From: Copromyces sp. CBS 386.78
Taxonomy: Eukaryota > Ascomycota > Sordariomycetes > Sordariales > Sordariaceae
NCBI GenBank assembly: GCA_030685235.1
Contig: MU839164.1
Coordinates: 62,001-126,000 of the forward strand
Reading direction: 5' to 3'
Length of the DNA: 64,000 nt
The notes beneath the pieces were generated by a model. The model saw only the letters and a program-made list of their open reading frames with translations, was not told the origin of the DNA and ran no database searches. Shown piece by piece: positions 50,907-63,300 of the stretch (position 1 is the first letter of the stretch; every line of letters starts with the position of its first letter). Made by a program: the position numbers and the translations under genes.

Positions 50907-53900
50907 ATGGCGATAATAAGCCAAACATGGACGCTCACGCGCAAGAACCTGCTCATCGTCCTTAACCGACACACCACCGCCACCGTCATCCGCGCTTTTG
51001 TTCTTCCCGTCATCATCGTCGCCTTCCTCAGTTTCGCCAAGAACCTCTTCGTCCCCTACGCCGTCTTCGGCATCAGCCATGTCCATCCTGTGCGCTCCCT
51101 CGCCGACGGCCTGCAAGCCTCCAGCGGAACCGGCCGCAACACTGTCGCCTTTGTCAACAACGGTCTGCGCGGCGGAGAGATCGATCGGGTTATTGAAGAG
51201 CTGGCCACCATTGTTCGTGATGCCGGCAAGAACGCCTCCATTGCCGAATCCGAGCAGGAATTGGTTCTGACCTGTCGCGCCTCGTTGCGCGGCGTCACCC
51301 CTTGCTATGGCGCTGTCGTCTTCCACTCTTCGCCTGATGAGGGCCCCGGTGGTATTTGGAACTATACCCTCCGTGCTGATAGCGCGTTGGGCACCGGAAA
51401 GATCAACGTCGACAAGGATGACAATGACGCCCAGGTTTATATGCTTCCTCTACAGCGCGCTGTTGATACTGCCATCACCCGCAATGGCCGGAACAAGCTG
51501 CCCGAGAGACAGGACGAATTCCCCTTCACCTCGCTGACCAAGGAAGAGCGCGCCGATCGTGTCAGACAGCTGTATCAAAAGACCATATATAACGTTTTGG
51601 GCGTTACCTTCCTCATCAGCGTCATCGGTGTCTGCTACCATCTGGTTGGCTTCATGGCTTCGGAGCGTGAGACGGGCATGTCGACTTTGGTGGAGGCCAT
51701 GATGTTCACCAAGAGAACCTGGGAGGGCCAGGCTGCGCGTCTGCTGTCGTATCATCTCGGCTTCACCATCCTGTACCTGCCTGGCTACGTGGTCAGCTCC
51801 ATCATCATGTGGGCGGCCGTCTTCAAGACAAGCAGCATTGGTATCCTCATCATCTACCATGTCCTTGCTGGTCTGTCGCTGGCTTCCTTTTCTATCTTGG
51901 GCGCTGCCTTCTTCAAAAAGGCACAGCTTAGCGGTATCTCCATCGTCATTCTCTACATCCTGCTCGGTGTCATTGCTCAGATCGTCACAGCACCCACGAC
52001 CGCCACCGTTGTCGTCCTCAGCTTGTTGTTCATGCCTTGCAACTACGTCTACTTCATCTCATACCTGGCTCGCTTTGAGGCCAAGGAGATGGCGACTAAC
52101 CTGGGCAAGAGTGCTCCTGAAAGCCCTTCGCAAGTGGCCGGTATGGTGCTTTGGATCTTCCTCATCGTTCAGATTTTTGTCTACCCCATTCTCGGTGCCA
52201 TGATCGAGAGGTACCTCCACGGAACGACTTCTTCCACCCGCAACATCGTCTACGGCGAGAACCCGGAGCTGGGACCCGACAACGCTGTCCAGCTGGATGG
52301 ATTCACCAAGATTTACAAGCCGGGCGCTCTCCGCAACATGTTCTCGTTCCTGTCCAGGCCGAGAGAACCCGTCGTTGCTGTCAATGGCTTGACCCTCACT
52401 GCCCGTCGCGGTCAGATCCTCGCTCTGTAAGTTCAAAAGCCATGTGCATCCCGCTGTTGTCCCTTTGCTTTTAACAGCTGCTAACTAGAAGAACAGGCTC
52501 GGAGCCAACGGTAGTGGAAAGTCTACAACGCTGGATACTATTGCTGGCATCAACAAGCTTTCCAGCGGCAACATCACCATCGACGGTACCGGCGGTCTCG
52601 GCATTGCTCCTCAGAAGAACGTCCTCTGGGACGAGCTCACGGTCGAGGAACATCTTCGCATCTTCAACCGGCTCAAGTCCCCTAGCCAGCTCGCCACCAA
52701 GGAGGAGATCTTGGAACTTATTCGGGGTGTTGACCTCGCCCAAAAGATTAACGCTAGATCCGGTACTCTCTCTGGAGGTCAGAAGCGCAAGCTTCAGCTC
52801 GGAATGATGTTGACAGGTGGCTCCGCCGTCTGCTGCGTTGATGAAGTCTCCAGCGGTATCGACCCCCTCTCTCGTCGCAAGATCTGGGATATCCTCCTTG
52901 CTGAGCGTGGTCGGCGTACCATGATCCTCACCACTCATTTCCTGGACGAGGCCGATCTCCTTGCCGACCACATCGCCATTATGTCCAAGGGCACGCTCCG
53001 CGCCGAGGGCTCCTCTGTCGAACTCAAGAACCGCATGGGTGGTGGATACAGAATCCATCTGAACAACGCCAAGTATATCACGGATTCGCCCGACGTCTCT
53101 GGCGTGCAGAAGAAGGTTTCCCCCGAGGAGATTACCTACATCGCTTCCAGCTCAACCTCTGCTGCTTCGGTTATCAAGAGGTTGGAGGCTGCTGGCATCT
53201 CGGACTATCGCTTCTCTGGACCCACTATCGAGGATGTGTTCTTGCAGCTTGCTGAGGAGATCCGAGCGGAGGATGGCCCGAGACTCGACCAGTTCCAAAC
53301 CACCGACGCTGTCCTTGCCGCACAACGGAGTACCGAGAAGCAGTCTTCGAACGAGATAGTTAACGACGCCCCTGTGGATGACACAACCAAGCCTGGTCTC
53401 AACCTCCTGTCTGGTCAGCGTATCGGATATCTCAAGCAGGGCGTCGTTCTGTTTCGCAAGAGGATGACTATCCTCAAGCGCAACTGGTTCCCTATTTTTG
53501 CTGCATTCCTTATTCCCATTATTGCTTCTGGATTGGTTACTCTGTTCGTCAAGGGCAAGGACCCTGTCGGCTGCAACCCGGCCGATCAGTCTTCTCGTCG
53601 TGTTGCGATGAACCTCTTCGCTTCCGACTTTGACCTCTACATGGTTGCCGGTCCGTCGGACAAGTTCTTGACTAACAACCTCGCCAGTCTTTTTGCTCCC
53701 ATCTACATGGCTGCCCAGGACAACGCTTCCAGCAGCGGCATGAATCCCCTGAGCCTGTTCAAGGATATCACGCTGGTTGACACCCTGGATGAGTTCAACT
53801 CTGCTGTGATGCAGTACCGCAAGGACATCACTCCCGCCGCTATCTGGCTTGGAGACGACAACTCGGTCCCGACCATGGGCTACAAGTCCAACATCTTGGA

Positions 53901-56014
53901 ACTGTTCAGCGCTTGGTTCGGCCTGTGGATCACCGACATGGTGCTGTCCAACACCACGATTGCTTCTCAGCTTGTCAACTTTGACATCCCCTTCACTCCT
54001 GATACCGGCAAGTCTCTCCAGATGCTTGTGTACTTGGGTCTCGCGCTCTGCGCCGCCCCCGGTTTCTTCGCTCTGTACCCTAATCTTGAGAGACGGCGGA
54101 ATGTGCGTGGCCTGCAATACTCGAACGGTGTGCGCCCCCTGCCTCTGTGGCTCGCCTACACCACCTTCGACTTCCTCATCGTCCTCGTTTCGAGCGCGAT
54201 TTGCACTGCCTTATTGGCGGGTCTTGCTAGTGTCTGGTACCATGTCGGATACCTGTTTATCGTCTTGATGCTCTACGGCCTCGCCTCGATCCTGCTGGCC
54301 TATGTCATCTCTCTCTTCTGCAACAACCAGGTTTGTCCTCTCATCCAAGTCCGACGCCCTCTATGCTTGTGCTGACAAGGAAGGTGAATAGCTATCGGCA
54401 TATGCCTTCACCGCTGGTGGCCAGGTCGTCATGTTCCTCATCTACCTGATCGCCTACATGTGCACCATCACATACGGCCCTGTCGACAAGGTGGATGATT
54501 TGCTGGTCATGGTGCACTTCGTCGTGGCCATCTTCGCCCCTATCGGCTCGCTCACTCGCGCCCTCTTCATCGCGTTGAACCTCTTCTCGACCGCCTGCGA
54601 CGGTGACGATCTCGCCTCGTACCCAGGTGGTATTCTCCAGTACGGCGGCCCGATCCTGTACTTGATCCTCCAGTCTATTATCCTCTTCGTCATCCTCGTC
54701 TGGATCGACGCCGGCAACCCCGGCTCAACCCTCAAGCAGCTCTTTAAGCGCAAGCCGGTTACCGCCCCGCCTACCGCCGCCCAAGAAGCAGCCGGTATCT
54801 CCGACGAAGAAGTCGCCCACGAGCTCGTCCGCGTCAAGTCGTCCGCCAACTCCACCGGCGCCGCTGGTGCCAACAACACCGACGGCCTGCAAGTCGTTAA
54901 CCTCACTAAGACCTTCGGCCGCAACACCGCCGTAGACAACGTAACCTTCGACGTCCCGCACGGCCAAGTCTTTGCTTTGCTCGGTCCTAACGGCGCCGGC
55001 AAGAGTACCACCATTTCGGTTATCCGCGGCGATATCAAGCCCGACTTCAACTCCGGAGGCGACGTCTTCGTCGAGCAATCCTCCGTCACCCGCTCCCTGG
55101 CCGCCGCGCGCTCCAACTTGGGTGTCTGCCCTCAGTTCGACGCAGTGGACACCATGACCGTCCTCGAGCACCTGCGCTTCTACGCGCGCGTGCGCGGCAT
55201 CCCCGCCTCCGGAATCGAGTATAACGTCGAGCAAGTCATCCGCGCCGTCGGCCTGACTCAATTCCGCAATCGCATGGCTTTGGCTCTTTCAGGCGGCAAC
55301 AAGCGTAAACTCTCCCTCGGCATCGCGTTGATGGGTAACCCCACGGTCGTCCTCCTCGACGAACCTAGTTCTGGTCTCGACGCCGCTGCGAAACGCATCA
55401 TGTGGCGCACCCTAGCCGAAACCGTTCCCGGCCGCTCCATCCTTCTGACTACCCACAGCATGGAAGAAGCCGACGCCCTCGCCGGCCGCGCCGGCATTTT
55501 GGCCAAGAGGATGCTGGCAATGGGCTCCGTCGACTCTTTGAGGAAACGCTTCGGCGATACTCTTCACGTGCACCTCGTCTGTCGCGGCGCTCCCAGAACT
55601 TCCGATTCCCAAATCAACCAGATCCATTCCTGGATCGAATCGACCTTCGGCTCCCAAGCCGAGTTAGAAGGGAAGACTTACCACGGACAAATGCGCTTCT
55701 CCGTACCCGCTGCCGTCGTTTTGTCACTCACTTCTAGCATCAGCAACCAACGCAGCGAAAAGGGCATGGGCGCTGAGGAGATAAGGGAGACGGAAACACA
55801 ACAAAGTACTACCAGCGCTATCGGCAAGCTGGTGGTGTTGCTGGAGGAACAGAGGGAGAGTTTGGGCGTGGAGCATTTTAGTGTGTCTCCGACGACGCTG
55901 GATCAGGTTTTCTTGGAGGTTGTGGGGAGACATGATGTGAGGGAGGAGGGGTATGCTGCTGAGGGGGAGGAGAAGCCTAAGAAGGGGCTGAAGGGGATGT
56001 TTAAGAGGAAGTAG
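50907..56014 (+). CDS. Full-length ABCA-type ABC transporter
   Basis: Three exons, 50907-52426, 52497-54330 and 54392-56014, encode 1658 residues. The frame opens with a TTG at 50787; the ATG at 50907 (MAIISQTWTLTRKN) is used. The arrangement is TMD1-NBD1-TMD2-NBD2. A first membrane helix at about 27-46 is followed by a large extracytoplasmic loop, as in ABCA proteins. NBD1 has Walker A GANGSGKST (about 508-516), signature LSGGQKRKL and Walker B CCVDEVSSGID; NBD2 has GPNGAGKST (near 1317), signature LSGGNKRKL and LLDEPSSGLD. ABCA transporters move lipids; filamentous fungi have them but yeast lacks them. Substrate unknown. A basic C-terminus (KPKKGLKGMFKRK) may bind membrane. Confidence 0.93.
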
Positions 56015-57102
56015 AGTTTTTTTTTTGGGTTGATGGGAGGAAGGAAGGAAGAGGGGTAATTTGTGAAAGTTATGCTTGGTTGTGTATGATGCCTCTTCGA
56101 TTATCTGATGGTAATGTTTCATTGGTTATGTTCATGTTGTATGCTGCGTGCTGCAAGCGTTGTTCCGGAAAGAGCGTTTTTGGTGTACATAGAAGAAATG
56201 ATTGCATGGCATGGCGTGATGTACACACGGGAACCTTTTAGGGTTTATGAGTGACGAGCGGCATATGTATATTTTTTTTTGTTTCTTTTGATTTATCTTC
56301 GGATCGTTCGGCTCTTTCTTGCATAAGGAAGTTACTTGGGGACGGCAGGGATTCGGTTTTTTGTTGTACATACATATCTGATCTTTTCACTTTGAGGTTT
56401 TTTAGGCATTAGATATTGACTGTGCACAAGGATTTCTGGTTAGAAAAAGTCCTTACATTTATCACGCTACAAGTGTCATTCACTGCTGCATACAGTCCAA
56501 TACTGGTTTGTTTGTTAGCTCGAGACCTCGGGCCAACTTCCCTAGGCGTCTTCATATCTAACTAATTCGTGTCGTTTCGTTTTATGACCAACATTTAATC
56601 TTCCTTTGAATATGCTATTGTGAAAAATGGAAATGCCATATTAAATCATGTTAACGTTGTTCCAATCCGTACCTGGCCATTACATTTCGCCCTTGTGATG
56701 TTTGGGACAGTTCGGGATAGATCTTATCTAGTATGCTAGGAGTACCAAGCTAACAAATAAACCAGCGTGAGATTGTACAAGCATGTGTGAAGAAGGGACA
56801 AAAGTCCGGTAAACCGTGTCTTTCGTTGCTGCTGCATCTACATATCTATCTATCATCCATCACTCGACCGTGTCATGTTGCGTCCACAGAAATCACCATC
56901 ACCATCACCATCATCCCGACCCGATGCGATGCAAAGTAGTGGAAACGTACGACGACGATGCATAGAATGGTATCGGTAACATAAAGAGAAGAAGAACTCA
57001 TGCAGAGAAAATCTTAGTAGAAACATACAAGAAAGAAAGAAAGAAAGAAACTCCTAAACCAAACCCCATCCATGAACGGTAGTAAACATCGATACAACCC
57101 GC
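56015..57102. other. Convergent 3' region, ABC transporter / Rei1
   Basis: 1.1 kb between convergent stops. Includes a T-tract after the transporter stop, an ATCACC run near 56890-56910 and a GAAA run at about 57029-57050. No gene seen. Confidence 0.45.
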
Positions 57103-58935
57103 TCACCTGAGGTAAGATACAGGATTCCTGTGCACCTCCTTGAAATGCTTCTTCATGCCCACCACCTCAGTGCGCTTATATGAGTCCACCTCCCTGCGGC
57201 GACCCTTCTCCACCACCTTCCTGAGCTCCTTGCTCTCCAGTTCTCTGATACGGTTGGCACCGACCAGACCTCTCGTCTCACGGGTGATGACGTGTCTGCC
57301 GTGCGCCTTGCGGTCTCTGAGCTGGATTTCCCTGTTTTCGTTTCTCCTGAATCTCGGCTCGCCCTCGCTGTCGTACTGCATCTCTGCGTCATCCCCAGCA
57401 CCCTCACCGGCAGCCTCGAGAAGGAGCTGCTGCTGGCGCTCCTCAGGCGTGGGGTAGTTGTGCAGGTTCTGGCGGAAGTAGCGGTTGAGCGAGCGGTGGC
57501 CGACGGAGCGGCCGGATGGCAGGTGCAGCTCGTACTCGTCGTAGTAGACGGCGTTGACGCCTTTCCTGTTGTGGGCGTGGAAGCCGTCGGCCTGGCGGTG
57601 GGGACGCGGGACGTCGCTCGAGTGGTGGCGGTGGCTGGCCAGACGCTCGTACTGGTGGTAGTGGCCCTCGCCGGGGACGGCGTGGAGGTCGTCCGAGTCG
57701 AGAGACGAGGCCGAGCTGTCTGTTTCCCAGCCTTCGTCGTCGCCGCCTTCGCCTTCACCATCGAGAACCTCGACCTTGGCTTCCCGCTTGCTGCCCAGCT
57801 TGGCGCCGCCGGCTCCTTCCTCTTCTTCCTCCTCGTCCTCGGTGTCCCAGTCGTCGCCGTCGGAGTAGGTGCTGCGGAAGTCGTAGAATTCACCGATTTC
57901 GAGCTGCTCCTCCTCGGTAGTGTAGGGAATCTGGCAATGGCCCTTGTCGCGCATATGCGTTTGCACGGCAAAAGCGTTGGAGCGCATCTTGCCGCACATC
58001 AAGCACTCGTTCAGCTCGAACACACGTCGCCTGAGCGAACCGAGCAGACCCTCCAAATCGACGAGGTACTGCTTCTCGGGAATGAACATGCCGTGTATCC
58101 TCTCCATGTGGATAGCGTTGAGGGCGGGGGTGGGAGACTCGTAGTTGCAGAACAAGCACTGCTTGAGGAGGGCGGCTTCAGCTTCGGGCTGGGTAGGGGT
58201 AGCGGTTCCGGAGGTCTCTTCGGGCTGTTCGCTGGCAGAAGCGTCTTCCACGAGGTGGTCTTCCTTGTACTGGTCGGCGGCAGAGAGATGGGGTGTGGCG
58301 GGACGGTCGACGGGCGAGGCAGCATCCTCGATCTTGGCCTGCTTGATACCCTCGACAACCTCGTTGAACTCCTCCTCGGCATCGGAATCGACGTCGGACT
58401 TGGCCTCCGAAGCGGGCTCGCCCAGGGAGAAAGTCGAGCTCATGACGGAGCTAACCTCGTCGTCGGCCTTGGTGCGTCCAGTGGCGGCAGGGGCCCTCGA
58501 GGCCAAGGCAGCGGCCCTCATCTTGTGGTTCTTGCTGCTGATATGGTTCTTGTACGAGTTCTCGCTGTAGTAGGTCTTTGAGCAAGCTTCGCAGGTCATC
58601 TCAAAGCTAGCCTTGTCTGTTTGGGCGGTCACCTCGGCGCGGGACTGGAGAACCTTTTCGGTGAAAACCTCGGAGGAAATGGGCGGGAGGGAAGCGACAC
58701 GGCGCTTGAGGTTATAACGACTAGTGAGCAAGGTCAGTCATCTGCGTAATCGACATCATGGGGGTGTAAGCAAAACAACATACTGCCAGTCACTGCGCAT
58801 GTGGCCCTTTTGCAAGTCGATGTTGCGGAAAGCGACTTGACAGGTGTTGCACGTGAAGGGATGAGTGGTTCCCTGATTCATCGTCGAGACATCGGCGGCC
58901 ATGGGGGCCGTCCTGCTGGCAGAAATAGTAGCCAT
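57103..58935 (-). CDS. rei1: Rei1, cytosolic pre-60S ribosome maturation factor
   Basis: Two exons, 58784-58935 and 57103-58720, encode 589 residues; the intron uses GTATGT, CTGAC and TAG and rebuilds SDWHRYNLKRRV. Rei1 acts on cytoplasmic pre-60S particles, releasing Arx1 and probing the exit tunnel. Four C2H2-type fingers are visible: FTCNTCQVAF...H (about 27-50), MTCEACSKTYYSENSYKNH (about 95-120), QCLFCNYESPTPALNAIH (about 240-265) and ECLMCGKMRSNAFAVQTH (about 290-320). An acidic stretch EDEEEEEEG and the conserved C-terminal part (SGRSVGHRSLNRYFRQN, then HFKEVHRNPVSYLR) complete the family pattern. The start MATISASRTAP is the first ATG of the short first exon. Confidence 0.95.
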
Positions 58936-60266
58936 TTTGGTGGTCTTGCTTTTTTGGGGATGGTGTTTGCGACAGAGGAAGATCTCGTGGGGATCTGGAA
59001 AAGAGGAAAAAGAGAATCAAGTCGCCTTTTGTACCGGCAACTCTTTATTAATAATCAGGCGATATGCGTGTGGTCGTCAAGCCGGGGCCGGGATGGGTTG
59101 GCCTGGAGGATGAGAAAGCCGGAGGGTTCCTGCTGCTTCTCTTTTGCCACTGGGTCACTCGTTTGTTGGTAAAGTGGTGACTGGTGTCCGATGATGATGA
59201 TGTTTGACAAGAGACAAGGTCGGTGGTCGAAGTGACTTTGTCGTTTTTTCTACCCTAAATTTTCCAAAGGCGGGTGGACACTTTGGGTGCTGTTACTACA
59301 CTGATAACCCAGCGCAATGGGTAGGGTGCGTCCGGGGGTGGAGGACTAACAGGCATGTGCTGAGGAAAAACACAGCGACGGATATGTCGAATTTTGGTGG
59401 CGGGTTTGCCTCCCATTGCCTGCCGCCCTGCCCGCGGCTCGCTAACTGAACACTGCCCCTCCAAAAGCCCGCTAAAATTTGGAGAATGGCCGGGGTGGGT
59501 GCAATCATTTGGTGGGGCAATCAACGTCCCTGGAAGATCGAACCGCAGGGGCCATCATTCTGAGCCATTCTGACGAAAGCCCCGTCTTATTTCAATTGCT
59601 GAGTCAGACGGCGGGAAAACACGCATTTCTGGGGGAGGCCCGTGCACTTGATGGCTCAGCGACCCCGGCGACACAGGGGCATTCTGTAACTGACGGCCAG
59701 AACCCCAGCATCAAGCAAAGCAGGGCGGGCACCCATTGTCTTGACCATCTTCAGCCTTGCCCAGATCCAATCCCCCTCGGTTCTGGGATTCCTTCCCAAT
59801 TCTCGGACTTGCTCCAACTTGACAACTTGCTGCTAACTTCCACTTTTACACGGCATTGCTATTACTAGCTCCTCCATCGCATCTCGCGAACCTACCACAA
59901 GCGCGCAACTTGCGACGAAACCGACGCCCATCATCTCGACATCTCCCTCTTCCTCATGCTTCGATCCGACCCTTGAGTTTCAGCTCCCTTTGCGCCGACG
60001 TAACCACTCACCTACTTGATCTCACGGTCAGTCTGGCGAATCGGCGCATCACATTTTGTACCACCCGACAACTACCGGACTCGACGCTTCGCGGAACCTC
60101 AGCTTGTACATACAGCCGATATATAGACGTCAACCCTTTTGCGACATCATACACCTGAGAGCAACCATCTCGTTCGCATCGCATTGCTTTTCTATATCGC
60201 TACCACGACGACTCTGATTACCCTAGCCACCACTCCAGCCTCGAATAACGCCTCAAAATTGATGTC
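58936..60266. other. Divergent intergenic region, Rei1 / HECT ligase
   Basis: 1.3 kb between divergent starts, with a long C-rich leader before the ligase ATG. A two-codon upstream ORF sits at its end (see the separate entry). No further gene recognised. Confidence 0.5.
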
Positions 60267-60270
60267 ATGA
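60262..60270 (+). promoter_or_regulatory. Two-codon uORF overlapping the HECT ligase start
   Basis: ATG TCA TGA at 60262-60270 overlaps the main ATG at 60267 in a different frame. Scanning ribosomes would meet it first, and the stop overlaps the next start (ATGA). Its context (TTGATGTC) is weaker than that of the main start. Confidence 0.5.
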
Positions 60271-60305
60271 CTCGAGATACTCTTCGTCCAGCCGATGGCA
60301 GCCAT

Positions 60306-60337
<32 letters not shown>

Positions 60338-63300
60338 CCCCGAGTTAGACGTTTTGGCCGGCCTGTGGGAGGAAGCGCGCTTTGCCAAGCTACCATGGGA
60401 CGCCCCTGAGGAGTTGAGAGAGTTGGTGGAGGAGGTCGACAATCCCAGGAAAGTCTACGCAGTTCATAAGGCTAGTCGCCGGCACAACTTCCAGCTTCTG
60501 GTCCAAAAGTACATCTTCCAATTACGAGAAGGCTGCGGTAACGAAAACTGCACGACGTCAACATGCTTCAGCTGCCGCAGGAGGCTTGCTGGCCGAGCAC
60601 CCATCCGACGATACAATACCACGAGCGCGAGGACCTTGGCGATATACCTGGCGAGCCAGGACAATCCTGAGAATGGACTGTGTCCTGGTTTGCGCTTACC
60701 CAAGGCACCACCGGCCGCTCTCAACTCGCTTCGTTTTTCACCAGCTTCGAAACCATATCCCATCAAGGGGCCCAGTGTTGCTGGCGACACAACTTCACCC
60801 AAGAATACAGGAGGTGGGAAAGGGAGCAGGACACCGAATAATGACAATGGCAAGGACAAGGAACGACCAAAAAGCCCCACTCAACATCCAGAGAAGGAAG
60901 GGCCAGGTTTCAGGGTGATAGAGAGACCGAACCGAGCAGATTATCGATCCTTTGCCGCAAATGTGTTCGGAACCGTCGCTGTCAAGATGATGGAGTGGCT
61001 TACCCCGGCTGCCATGGAGGAGATGTCGCGCCTTGCAAAGGCTTACGAGGCAAGTGAGGCAACAACCCCGAAAGGTCGCCAAGCTGGAGCGCCAAAAGGC
61101 TCAAAGGGCGAGTCGTCAAGCCAACAACCGAGCGTCGGACAAGTCTTGCCGCCCGCCACCATCAAGGATGCTAAGCCCAAGGATCTGGAAACGAAGGGCG
61201 ATGGGAAGCAGAACGAGGGTAATGAGAAAACGGCAGTGAAGGAGGTGAAACCAGCAAGCGACCAAACAAGCCAACAGGCACATCGTCCAAATGGTCACCG
61301 CCGGAATTCGAGTGCAAGAGTTCGAGCACCAGGAACCGGCCCGAAGCCTAAGCGCAAACTGTCGATCGATCATTTCACCACTGATGCTCGCCCCAATGGT
61401 ACCACGGACAAAGGATTGCGAGGCCTCAAGGCAGCTGGTTCGGCACTCACGCGCCCGATTTCCCAGCTTTCATCGGCCGGATATTTTGATCATGTCAGTT
61501 TGGAGAAGATGCCTCCCAAGTCTGCCGACCTGAGACCCAAGGCTGGCATTCGCGGGCAGGTTGATAGTGCTAAAAGCAACCAACCGGGTCATCGGTCCAA
61601 GGTGGCCTCCGACTATGGGGCTCCTGGCGTTCAGGGGGAAAGAAGAGCAGGTGATATTGAATCTGATTCCGAGGATGATCACATGCTGCCTCAGACGTTG
61701 TCGAGGCTCGACCCTCGTGTTGTCGACTTCATGTGCGATGTAATACAGGAGGATGGCACCGCCGAAAGCCATGTCCTGGAACCACGAGCAGTAACAAAAT
61801 TCCACAAGGGCTACGCAGACCAGAGCAAGGAGCTCGAAAGGAAGCTTGAACCCAAACGCGCCCGTTCACCCAACATGAAACTGGAATGGAAGCTGTTTGT
61901 AGAGCAATCGCTCTTCCATGTGTTGAGTGATCCACATCAAGCTATCCGATCCTTCACCACAAAGGGACAACTATACGATTCCGAAACGCTATGGTATTGC
62001 ATGCTACGCATGACACGAGTTACTCCATCCCTGGTTTTCCATAGTCTATGGATGGCTGCTGCGAGTCTGTTCGCTCCACCCAAGACGCTCCAGTCTCTTC
62101 GTTCGCGGACCACGAAGCTTTTCCCCAGGTCCGAGAAGGCTCTGTCAAATGAGGAGGCTGGTAGGCTTTTGTCCATCTGCTTACACGCCTTGGTCGCTGC
62201 AGCCCCGTTGGTCAATGACGATAGTCAGCTGTATGACATGTCGAGAATCAGGGCTCACGGCTTGATATTTGCTGGCAGTGGCTCGCCAGCTGCTCAACCC
62301 ACTGATCTGTGTCTTCGGTACGAGGATGCCTTCTCGGACGAACTGGCCCTTCGTCTTGCTAAACGGGTTCTTTCAGCCATCCCCACACGTCGTTACTTTG
62401 ATGAGCTGAAGAGATCCAATTCTGCAGACGATGATACCAAAGAACAGGACGTGCTTGACCCCCTATTCTCGCAATTGGATTATCTGAATGAGGATCCTTT
62501 ATACATCATCAACTTCCCCTTCTTGGACCGCACCGTTCATGAGACGCGCGTTCCTATCCTTTTGCTTGACTGGGCAAGAGCTGTGATGATCAAAGAGTGG
62601 GATGGTAACCCCGAGGTGCCTGGAGATGGGCCCTTTGGTGGTGCCTTGGCCCTCATCGACGCTATGCGTATGTTGAACACCTGACACTTCTTGATACGCT
62701 ATCCGTGAAGCTAACATGCCCCTTTAACAGACAGAAAACGTGAGGACCTCCTACTCACTGACGTCCAGTTTCACTCCAAGTACTTTGCCGATCGCTTAGA
62801 CGTAGTGGAGGCGTCTGTCGGCTGGCTCGCGCACGCTTCCAACCGGAAGAAGCTGCACTTTCTTGATTTTCCCTACCTATTCGACAGCAACACGCTCGTG
62901 GGATTTTTCCGTGCCATCAACCTTTCACGCATGAACCGCTATTACGAGAAATCAGCCTCGATCCAGGAGAGATTCGAGGTCTATATGGGAAGATCCAGCC
63001 CGATGAATGAGCACCACAAAAGGGTCATCTTGGACAAACTCAAGGTTGCGAGTTCCAAGTACCTCGTCCTCGAAATAAGACGTACTAGGGTCATAAGAGA
63101 TGCCTTCGACCAGCTATGGCGGCGAGAGGAGCGGGAACTCATGCGGCCGCTCAAGATTCATCTCGGTGAGCATGCTGGAGAGGAAGGTTTCGACTCTGGT
63201 GGCGTTCAGCAGGAATTCTTCCGTCTGGCGATGGCAGAGGCCTTGAACCCTGACTATGGAGCGTTCACTGTAGATGAGAGAACCAAGATGACATGGTTCC

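Noticed and set aside
57292..58581. 429-codon plus-strand frame
   Set aside because: Antisense of rei1, with the same shadow composition.
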